DNA from: Pseudomonadota bacterium
Lineage (GTDB): Bacteria; Pseudomonadota; Gammaproteobacteria; Steroidobacterales; Steroidobacteraceae
Reading direction: 5' to 3'
DNA: 9,519 bases
NCBI GenBank assembly: GCA_003242275.1
Contig: QGUX01000127.1
Location: 1-9,519 of the forward strand
Shown: positions 1 through 5,998 of the stretch, one piece after another
Position numbering within the stretch: the stretch's first letter is position 1
Layout of the letters: each line of letters opens with the position of its first letter
Notes under the pieces: generated by a model
Told to the model about the DNA's origin: nothing
Databases searched by the model: none
Seen by the model: only the letters and a program-made list of their open reading frames with translations
Position numbers and translations under genes: made by a program

Positions 1-2032
1 TCTCCTGGAAATACTCGGGCACGCGGCCGCTCACCGGGTTGGTGTAGTCGAACCACATCGGCAGGATGGAGGGCCACTGCTTCGGCTCGCCGGTACCCCC
101 GCGGAAGTGCAGCTCGCGCCGCCCCAGCGCGGTGAGCGGGACGTCCACGTTGGCGTTGTTGGCGGGCGGACGCGGGGCTGCGCCGGCGGCGGGTGCTGGC
201 CGCGGCTCCGGATCCTTGGCCTTCGCCCACACGCCATCCTTCCAGGCCACCGGCGTGATGTAGGGTTCATCCAGCGTCAACTCCCAGATGCGCCACACGC
301 CATCCTCGAGGATGTAGCGGTCGTGGTACATGCCGCCCCAGAACGACGCGGCGAAGAAGTCGCCGGCATTGCCCACGGTCTTGCCGGTGCGCGGCTGGAA
401 CAGGCGGAAGCGGCCCGCGGCCGAGCGGCCGTCGTCGGACACGCGGATCACCGGCTGCATCAGCCAGTGGTAGGAGATGCCGGCCTGCACCTTGGGCGCC
501 TCGCCGCGCAGGCGCGCCGCGATCAGTCGGTCGCGGCCGATGTGGTAGCCCTGGAAGGGCGTTTCCTTGAAGCCATGGGTGGCCATCACGCCGGCCCAGC
601 CGGCCACGTCGTTGTCGTCCACGTAGAAGCCATAGGCGGCGGACACATTGGCCACGCCGTCCCAGGCGGCCGAGCGCGCCAGCCGCCGGCGAGCCTCGGC
701 CAGGTCGATGGACTCCGGGCGCCCGGCACGGATGGCGCCGGTCAGTGGCCGCGTGGCCACCACGCGGGCATCACCGGCGGGACGCACGGGGCGGCCGGTG
801 ACCGGGTGCGCGCCGAGGAAGGCCGGCATCGCCAGGCCGGGCGGTGCGGCATCGACCGAAGGCACGGGCGCATCGGGCGCGTGCGCGCCGGTGGGCGCGG
901 ACTCGACGATGCGGCTCTTCCCCCAGCCCTGGAAGATGTCGGTCTTCATCTGCACGAAGCGCCGCAGCTCGCGGATCTTCCAGACGCCGTCCTCCTTCAC
1001 GAAGCGGTTGTGGAAGGTGGCCACCTCCCACCAGCCCTTCTCCTCGTCCGCCTCCCCCAGCATGCCGAGTTCGATGCCGCGCGCGAAGGCCTCGTTGCCG
1101 CCCGGCGCGATCGACACGGTGATGCTCATCTGCACGCGGTCGTTGAGCTGGCCGTGCTGAAGGCCCGCCGGTCCCATGGTCTGCAGCCAGCGGCGGACGC
1201 CGGCGGGACCGCGCCAGATGCCCTGTCCGCCCACCTCGACCACGCCATCGGCGGCGAACAGGTCCACCACGTCGTCCCACATCTTGCGGTCGGCGTAGAA
1301 GCCATAGGCGGCCTGCAGGTTGCGGATGCGGTCCTCCTCGTTCATCACGTCCACGCGGCGCGCCAGGTCCGCCAGCGTGGCGCGGGTGCGCGGCGCCTCG
1401 CCCACCGGCGGCGGGATGGGCACGCCGGCGGTATCGACCGTGAAGTGCTTGGGAATCACCGGCAGGTCGCCGCCGCCCCAGTTGGTCCAGCCCTGCTCGT
1501 AGGGACCATCGAACTGCGGATGGAAATGCGCGGTGCGGATCTTCCACACGCCATCCTCGCGCACGTAGTCGTTGACGAAGATGCCGCCCTCGATGCGAGC
1601 ACGGCCGCCGTGGCCGTGGAAGATCAGGGCCTGCCAGCGCGCCGTGGCCGACTGGCCGTCCGCCGACAGGTTGACCACCGGCGAGTCGATCATCATCGCC
1701 GACAGGCCGTCGGCCGCGGCGCCCTCGCGCCCGCCGCCGTAGCGGTCGCGCAGGAAGGCGGCAATGGCCTCGGGCCCCTGCGACGTCTGCGCCGGGCCCA
1801 CGCTGCCGTCGAAGACGAAGCTGCCGTCCTTCGCGAACAGCGCACCCACCTCCCGCCACAGGCCGAACTGCGCGTACTGCGCGTAGCTGAACTGCAGGTG
1901 CTTCACCGCGCGCACGCTCTCGACGCGCTCGACCTCGCGCGCGAAGGCGTCGAGCGCCGCATCAGCGGCCGCGGCGTGCAGCGCGGATGCCCACGCGACG
2001 AGGGCGCAGAGCAGAACCAGTGGACGCTTCAT
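1..2032 (-). CDS. Exported protein with three NTF2/SnoaL-like modules (3' end beyond window)
   Basis: I translated this frame by hand from the ATG at 2032; it stays open for 677 codons to the left edge, so the C-terminus is missing. Residues 1-23 look like a Sec signal peptide (Lys-Arg, then a hydrophobic stretch, Ala-rich cleavage area), so the product is probably periplasmic or otherwise exported. Three related modules follow. Each begins with an aromatic-rich helix and ends in a strand carrying EDGVW: about 45-175, 235-360 and 455-590. Module 2 is the clearest, with YGFYADRKMWDDVVDLFAAD at 243-262 and EDGVWKIR at 348-355. Module 1 has LWREVGALFAKDG (58-70) and EDGVWKIR (159-166). Module 3 keeps YGFY (467-470) and EDGVWRIW (576-583) but has lost the LFAxDG part. 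A Pro/Ala linker (about 605-625) precedes a tail with several aromatic residues. SnoaL-like folds serve as small-molecule isomerases, cyclases, hydratases or binding domains. No catalytic residue can be assigned, so the function is unknown. The start is fixed by a strong ribosome-binding site. Confidence 0.85.
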   Translation of the reverse strand, partial: MKRPLVLLCALVAWASALHAAAADAALDAFAREVERVESVRAVKHLQFSYAQYAQFGLWREVGALFAKDGSFVFDGSVGPAQTSQGPEAIAAFLRDRYGGGREGAAADGLSAMMIDSPVVNLSADGQSATARWQALIFHGHGGRARIEGGIFVNDYVREDGVWKIRTAHFHPQFDGPYEQGWTNWGGGDLPVIPKHFTVDTAGVPIPPPVGEAPRTRATLADLARRVDVMNEEDRIRNLQAAYGFYADRKMWDDVVDLFAADGVVEVGGQGIWRGPAGVRRWLQTMGPAGLQHGQLNDRVQMSITVSIAPGGNEAFARGIELGMLGEADEEKGWWEVATFHNRFVKEDGVWKIRELRRFVQMKTDIFQGWGKSRIVESAPTGAHAPDAPVPSVDAAPPGLAMPAFLGAHPVTGRPVRPAGDARVVATRPLTGAIRAGRPESIDLAEARRRLARSAAWDGVANVSAAYGFYVDDNDVAGWAGVMATHGFKETPFQGYHIGRDRLIAARLRGEAPKVQAGISYHWLMQPVIRVSDDGRSAAGRFRLFQPRTGKTVGNAGDFFAASFWGGMYHDRYILEDGVWRIWELTLDEPYITPVAWKDGVWAKAKDPEPRPAPAAGAAPRPPANNANVDVPLTALGRRELHFRGGTGEPKQWPSILPMWFDYTNPVSGRVPEYFQE

Positions 2033-2038
2033 GTGATC

Positions 2039-2044
2039 CCTCCT
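2039..2044 (-). promoter_or_regulatory. Ribosome-binding site of the triple NTF2-like gene
   Basis: On the minus strand AGGAGG lies six bases before the ATG at 2032. This is a full Shine-Dalgarno core at ideal spacing and fixes the start at the residue that also begins the signal peptide. Confidence 0.85.
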
Positions 2045-2053
2045 GAAGCCGGT

Positions 2054-2084
2054 GCCGGCGTGCATGCCGGCCGGTTGCGCCGGC
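2054..2084 (-). repeat. GC-rich inverted repeat in the leader of the NTF2-like gene
   Basis: Three copies of GCCGGC (itself a palindrome) stand at 2054-2059, 2066-2071 and 2079-2084. The first two enclose GTGCAT, so 2054-2071 is an 18-base near-perfect palindrome able to form a hairpin. It lies nine bases upstream of the ribosome-binding site on the minus strand. No T-run follows, so it is not a classical intrinsic terminator. It could be a leader structure that affects translation or RNA stability, a weak end signal for the MFS gene upstream, or a dispersed palindromic repeat. Confidence 0.5.
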
Positions 2085-2102
2085 GATGACCCGCTGCGGG
2101 AG

Positions 2103-2131
2103 AGAATCATCCAGCCGCGCGCCACTGTCCA
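2103..2131 (-). promoter_or_regulatory. Possible sigma70-type promoter for the NTF2-like gene
   Basis: On the minus strand TGGACA (2126-2131, five of six bases of the -35 consensus) is followed after exactly 17 bases by GATTCT (2103-2108, only three of six bases of the -10 consensus). The position fits transcription of the downstream gene with a leader of about 65 bases containing the hairpin. The -10 is poor, so this is only a candidate. Confidence 0.22.
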
Positions 2132-2177
2132 CAGCAGCACGGATCACTTCCGCGTGGATCAACTCGCGGAGCGCGGA

Positions 2178-3350
2178 TCAGACCTTGACGTTTCTCCCCG
2201 CTCCCAGGCCGAACAGCCCCAGGCATGCCGCGAGGGCGACCAGGCCCAGCAGCGCGGCCGTCCAGCCGCCGGTCAAGTCATGTGTCAGGCCGAAGATCAC
2301 CGGGCCCAGGCTGGCGATGAAGTAACCCACGCCATTGGCCATCAACGACAGCATGGCCGCGGACTCATGCGTGCGCGCCCGCAGTCCCATGAACGAGAGG
2401 GCGAGGATCAGCGCCGGACCGGAACCGCAGCCCAGCACGATCACCCACAGCACGGACCATTCCGGCGCCCACAGCACGCCGAGGATGGCCACGGCCATCA
2501 GCGACGCCATGCCCACCGCGATGCCGCGCTGGTCGCGGAAGCGCCGGATGAGTACCGGCACGGCGATGCCGGCCAGCAGCGCGGCGACCTGGTACACCGT
2601 GAGCAGCCAGCCGGCCGCCGCGGGGGTGAATCCCGCCTCCAGCAGGATCACCGGGAACCAGGTCACGGCGACGTAGAACACCGTGGACTGCAGTCCCATG
2701 AAGCCGGTCACCTGCCAGGCCACGGCCGTCCGCCACGCCGGCGCGGGGCCGGCCGCGTGCGGACCGGACGCGGCGGGCCGCGGATCGGGCACGGCAGGCG
2801 CGGCGCGCCGGGCATGCGGCCACCACACCACCCAGGCCAGCGCTGCCAGCAGGGCCCAGCTCGCCAGTGAAGTGCGCCATCCGCCCGGCAGCCACTCCGC
2901 CAGCGGAATGGTCACGCCCGAGGCCAGCGCGGCCATGCTGCCCATCACCGTCGCATACGCCATGGTCATCGCCGGCACGCTGTCGGGATAGTGATGCTTG
3001 ACCACCACCGGCAGCAGCACGTTGGTGGAGGCGATGCCCACGGCCAGCACCACCGTGCCGGTGAACAGCGCCGGCACACCATCCACGGAACGCACGATGA
3101 GCCCGGCCAGCAGCAGCAACAGGCCGGCGAGGATCATCCGTTCGGCGCCGAAGTGCCGGGCGAGGCGCGCCAGCGGCGCGAAGATGGCGAAGATCAGCAC
3201 GGGGAGGCTGGCGAGCAGGCCGGCGGCGCCGGCGGACAATCCCAGGTCGCCCCGGATGGTTTCCAGCACCGGACCCACCCCGGTGATCGCTGCGCGCAGG
3301 TTGGCACCGATCAGCAGCAGCGCGAGCAGGAATGCATGGCGTGGTTTCAA
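2178..3350 (-). CDS. CynX/NimT-type MFS transporter
   Basis: The product is a 390-residue inner-membrane carrier of the major facilitator superfamily, with about 12 hydrophobic segments in two halves. A Pro/Ala-rich loop at about 177-207 joins the halves. The N-terminal region (ANLRAAITGVGPVLETIRG, about 16-34) and the C-terminal block at 307-363 (GCGSGPALILALSFMGLRAR, later HESAAMLSLMANGVGYF and THDLTGGW) match my memory of the CynX (cyanate) and NimT (2-nitroimidazole efflux) group. Substrate and direction of transport cannot be told. The frame is open upstream to an ATG at 3464, but the 38 extra residues are Arg/Cys-rich and unlike a transporter N-terminus. I therefore choose the TTG at 3350, which has a ribosome-binding site and gives a length close to E. 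coli CynX (about 384 residues). The NTF2-like gene lies 145 bases downstream on the same strand. Confidence 0.88.
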   Translation of the reverse strand: MKPRHAFLLALLLIGANLRAAITGVGPVLETIRGDLGLSAGAAGLLASLPVLIFAIFAPLARLARHFGAERMILAGLLLLLAGLIVRSVDGVPALFTGTVVLAVGIASTNVLLPVVVKHHYPDSVPAMTMAYATVMGSMAALASGVTIPLAEWLPGGWRTSLASWALLAALAWVVWWPHARRAAPAVPDPRPAASGPHAAGPAPAWRTAVAWQVTGFMGLQSTVFYVAVTWFPVILLEAGFTPAAAGWLLTVYQVAALLAGIAVPVLIRRFRDQRGIAVGMASLMAVAILGVLWAPEWSVLWVIVLGCGSGPALILALSFMGLRARTHESAAMLSLMANGVGYFIASLGPVIFGLTHDLTGGWTAALLGLVALAACLGLFGLGAGRNVKV

Positions 3351-3355
3351 GCGTG

Positions 3356-3362
3356 TCCCTTC
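3356..3362 (-). promoter_or_regulatory. Ribosome-binding site supporting the TTG start of the MFS gene
   Basis: GAAGGGA on the minus strand ends five bases before the TTG at 3350. It supports this start over the ATG 114 bases further upstream, where the added N-terminus does not look like part of an MFS protein. Confidence 0.55.
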
Positions 3363-3616
3363 GACAGGCGCGGTGCGACGGCACTGCGCGGCGTCCAATC
3401 TTGCCCGGAAACGGCCGCGCGGGCAGTCCGCCAATCCCGCAAAGAAACTGCCCCCGACAGGCACATGGACCAGCCTCGGGCCGGTGGCCGCGATTCACCT
3501 GGAACCGTGAGCCTGCAATGCCACGGTGAAGAAGCAGGACCGCCTCGAGCGCAACCGGCGTCGCAGCCGTGGAGCCGCGCGGCGGCCCGGACCTCCCATG
3601 GAACGCGCCGGAGAAG

Positions 3617-4897
3617 TCAGTGCTGACGGACCGCCGTTCTCTCCAGCACGCCGGTCTCCGCATCCAGCAACTTCTGGTAGATGTCGCCGACCAGCCGGCG
3701 GAAACGGGACCAGGAGTAGTTGCGGTTGGCATGCTCGGCTGCGGCCAGCGCCACGGCCCTTGCCCGAACCGGCTCGGCGAAGACTCGATGGATGGCGCGC
3801 GCCACGTCGTCCGCATCCGCATCGCACAGGAAGGCACGCGATTCGTCCAGCACCGGCTCGTGTGCCGCCCCGCGCGAGGCCACGATGGGCCGACCGGTGG
3901 CCATGTACTCGAAGATCTTCAGCGGGATGTTGTCACCCTGCGTGCGCAGCGACACCAGGCAGTCGGCGATCTGGAACCAGGCTGGCATCATGGTGCGCGG
4001 CTGGCGCGGCAGGACGCGCACGCGGCCGAGCAGCGCCGCGGGAATCCGCGAGGTGAACGCCTCCACCTGCCGCCCGTCACTGGCGCCCACGCAGACCAGC
4101 AGCAGGCGCAGGTCGCTCGCCGCCGCACGCATGAAGGCCTCGAGCAGCAGGTCCAGGCCCTGGTAGCCGGAGAAGTTTCCCGTGTAGAGCAGCACCCGGT
4201 CGGTGGGCAGTATCGCATTCTCGTCGCGCAGCCTCGCCACCTGCTCCGGCGTGGCGCGCTCCTGCAGGATCGGAAAGCGCCATTCGGTCCGCGGCACGCG
4301 CGGCTCGATGCTCCTGACGTAGGGCCCCAGGCCGCCACTGCAGACCACGTGGGTGGCGCGCCTGACGACGCCGCGCTCCAGCGCGCGCAGCACGCGCTGG
4401 GGCAGGTGGCGGCCGAGCACGCGGTGGCCCGACAGCTGCCCCGGGATCGACGACGCCATGTCGTACACGAAGGGCACGCCCGCGCGTGGACAGACGATGG
4501 CCGCCAGCCACGCCGCCTCCTCCACCGCGTGCACCACCGTGTACTCGCCGCCGGCCAGCAGGCGCGCGAAGGACCGGAGCAGCGACAGGTCGAGCAGCAT
4601 CTTGCGCGGCGAGAAGCCCACCGGCACGTGCCTGAAGCCCAGCGGGTTGGCGCAGCGCCTGACGCGCACGCCGGGAATGCGTACCTCCGAACCGATGGGA
4701 AATGCGAGGATGTCCACCGCGAGGCCCGACTCGGCGAGCGCGCGGGCGGCCAACGCCACCGCGATCGGTGTTCCCCGCTCTTCGAAGAACGGCTGCGGCG
4801 TCACGAGCAGCACCTTCGGCATCTTCGGATTTCGGCTCATGTCGCCATCCCGCGACATGGGTCGGTGCAGCAGCTGAATGCGCCCGTTCCCTCTCAT
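3617..4897 (-). CDS. Family 4 glycosyltransferase (GT-B fold)
   Basis: The product (426 residues from the chosen start) is a probable cytoplasmic or membrane-associated enzyme that transfers sugar from a nucleotide-sugar donor. Residues below are counted from the ATG at 4897. The N-terminal Rossmann half starts at MPKVLLVTPQPFFEERGTPI (about 26-45), typical of GT4 enzymes. VVHAVEEAAW (121-130) and YDMASSIPGQL (145-155) follow. The C-terminal half has LLYTGNFSGYQGLDLLLEAF (236-255), the usual donor-side strand and glycine loop. It also has IPLKIFEYMATGRPIVAS (324-341), the nucleotide-sugar motif. The first Glu of the common E-x7-E pattern is Asp here (322), with Glu330 as the second. Start choice: the ATG at 4897 has GAGGA eight bases upstream; the ATGs at 4858, 4840 and 4822 are also possible and lie closer to the conserved core. 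Donor and acceptor are unknown. A flippase-like gene is divergent from it. Confidence 0.9.
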   Translation of the reverse strand: MRGNGRIQLLHRPMSRDGDMSRNPKMPKVLLVTPQPFFEERGTPIAVALAARALAESGLAVDILAFPIGSEVRIPGVRVRRCANPLGFRHVPVGFSPRKMLLDLSLLRSFARLLAGGEYTVVHAVEEAAWLAAIVCPRAGVPFVYDMASSIPGQLSGHRVLGRHLPQRVLRALERGVVRRATHVVCSGGLGPYVRSIEPRVPRTEWRFPILQERATPEQVARLRDENAILPTDRVLLYTGNFSGYQGLDLLLEAFMRAAASDLRLLLVCVGASDGRQVEAFTSRIPAALLGRVRVLPRQPRTMMPAWFQIADCLVSLRTQGDNIPLKIFEYMATGRPIVASRGAAHEPVLDESRAFLCDADADDVARAIHRVFAEPVRARAVALAAAEHANRNYSWSRFRRLVGDIYQKLLDAETGVLERTAVRQH

Positions 4898-5019
4898 TTT
4901 TCCGATCCTCGCGTGCAATCGAAAGCGCATGCTGGACACTGCGGGACGCACGCGCAATCCCATGATGTCGCGCGGACAGACGCGGTGACGTCCTACATTG
5001 CGCCCGCACCGCCGATGAC
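4898..5019. promoter_or_regulatory. Divergent intergenic region between glycosyltransferase and flippase-like gene
   Basis: These 122 bases must hold the promoters of both flanking genes if the starts are right. I found no convincing -35/-10 pair on either strand. Three similar heptamers are visible: GTGCAAT at 4913-4919, GCGCAAT at 4952-4958, and the inverted copy ATTGCGC at 4997-5003. They could form part of an operator, but this is unproven. Confidence 0.4.
4906..4910 (-). promoter_or_regulatory. Ribosome-binding site favouring the 4897 start of the glycosyltransferase
   Basis: GAGGA on the minus strand stands eight bases before the ATG at 4897. The later candidate ATGs at 4858 and 4822 have no comparable purine run, and 4840 has only a weak GGGATGG close by. 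Confidence 0.5.
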
Positions 5020-5997
5020 ATGCTCGGCGTCCGCATGTTCACTCGCGCGCGCAGGCCGTGGATCACCGTGCTGAAGTTCGGCCTGGGCGCAGCCGCGCTC
5101 GCGCTGCTGCTGCTGAAGTTCGTGCGGCTGGACGAAGTGCTGGGAGCACTGAAGTCCGCGGCGCCTGCGGGAGTGCTCATCGGCGCAGTGCTCAACGTCG
5201 CCACGCGCGTCGCGGCTGCCGGACGCACGTACGCAGTCAGCCGCGTCGCGAAACTGCCCATCAGCTTCGGCCAGACGCTGCAGGCGCTGTTCATCGCCAA
5301 CTTCTGGAGCCTCGCGCTGCCCGGCGTCTCCGCCGGCACCGTGGCCACCGTGTGGCGTTACCACGGCAGCGGCGCGGGCGTGGTACAGAGCGTGGCAGTG
5401 CTGTCCGCCAGCCGCATGGTGGAGCTGGTGGCCTTCTGTGCCCTGGCCCTGCTGGGCCTGGCCGGCCCGGCCGGCGCCGCCGGCGTGGCGCGTGCCTGGG
5501 TGGCGCCCCTGCTCGTCGGCGTGATCTGCTCGGTGGCGCTGGGATTGTGGACGTTGCAGCGCCTGCCTCCGGTGGGCGGCGCGCGCGACCAGCCAGGCAT
5601 GCTGCGGCGCCTGCGCGGCACGCTCGAGGCAGCACTCGTGGTGCTGCGTGGCCTGCCACGAAGCGCACTGCTGCAGGCCTGGGGATGGGCGCTGGTGCAG
5701 GGCGTGCTCGACGCAGCCACCGTGCTGGCCCTCGCCCTGGCGCTCGGCATCCACATCGCCCTGCCGCAGGCGTTGTGGATCAACGCGCTCTGCTACCTCG
5801 CCATCCTGCTGCCCATCTCGGCCGCAGGCCTGGGCATGCGCGAGGTCGCCGTGCTGGCCGCGCTGCTGCCTCTGGGCGTCAGCCGCGCGGACGCACTGGC
5901 GCTGGCGCTGCTGATGCTGGCGATGATGCTGATCAATGCGCTGGCCGGCGCGCTGCTGCAGCTCCTCACGCGCCTGCCGGCCCGGCAGCCGGCCTGA
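5020..5997 (+). CDS. Flippase-like integral membrane protein (UPF0104 / LPG synthase TM-domain family)
   Basis: The product (325 residues) is a polytopic inner-membrane protein with roughly eight hydrophobic segments and few charged residues. Family marks are LPGVSAGTVATVWRY (100-114), where relatives have a conserved Pro-Gly loop, SRMVELVAFCALALLG (131-146), and LPISAAGLGMREVAVLAALL (264-283), matching the usual Pro/Gly-rich loop followed by Gly-Leu-Gly and Glu. The length suits the stand-alone transmembrane domain family (YbhN, AglD C-terminus). It lacks the soluble C-terminal domain of MprF, so it is not a lysyl-phosphatidylglycerol synthase. Members are thought to move or handle lipid-linked substrates, but few have been tested. 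The start is uncertain: ATG at 5020 and ATG at 5035 both lack a clear ribosome-binding site. The gene is divergent from a GT4 gene and ends one base from the convergent mdtC-like gene. Confidence 0.88.
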   Translation: MLGVRMFTRARRPWITVLKFGLGAAALALLLLKFVRLDEVLGALKSAAPAGVLIGAVLNVATRVAAAGRTYAVSRVAKLPISFGQTLQALFIANFWSLALPGVSAGTVATVWRYHGSGAGVVQSVAVLSASRMVELVAFCALALLGLAGPAGAAGVARAWVAPLLVGVICSVALGLWTLQRLPPVGGARDQPGMLRRLRGTLEAALVVLRGLPRSALLQAWGWALVQGVLDAATVLALALALGIHIALPQALWINALCYLAILLPISAAGLGMREVAVLAALLPLGVSRADALALALLMLAMMLINALAGALLQLLTRLPARQPA

Positions 5998-5998
5998 G

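Noticed and set aside
107..2089. Long plus-strand open frame of 660 codons
   Set aside because: It lies wholly opposite the triple NTF2-like gene. Its translation is rich in His, Arg, Ala and Gly with no recognisable domain, while the minus strand gives a signal peptide, repeated domains and a perfect ribosome-binding site. It is the usual mirror frame of GC-rich DNA.
3421..3453. Inverted repeat GGGCAG ... CTGCCC between the MFS and glycosyltransferase genes
   Set aside because: Only six-base arms with a 21-base loop and no T-run; expected by chance in such GC-rich sequence and not a credible terminator.
2365..3837. Minus-strand open frame of 490 codons spanning the MFS gene and the gap before it
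   Set aside because: Arg/Gly/Ala-rich out-of-frame reading of the MFS gene; it also crosses the end of the glycosyltransferase gene, and no part resembles a known fold.
3569..5074. Plus-strand open frame of 501 codons opposite the glycosyltransferase
   Set aside because: His/Gln/Arg-rich sequence without domains; the opposite strand encodes a complete GT4 enzyme.
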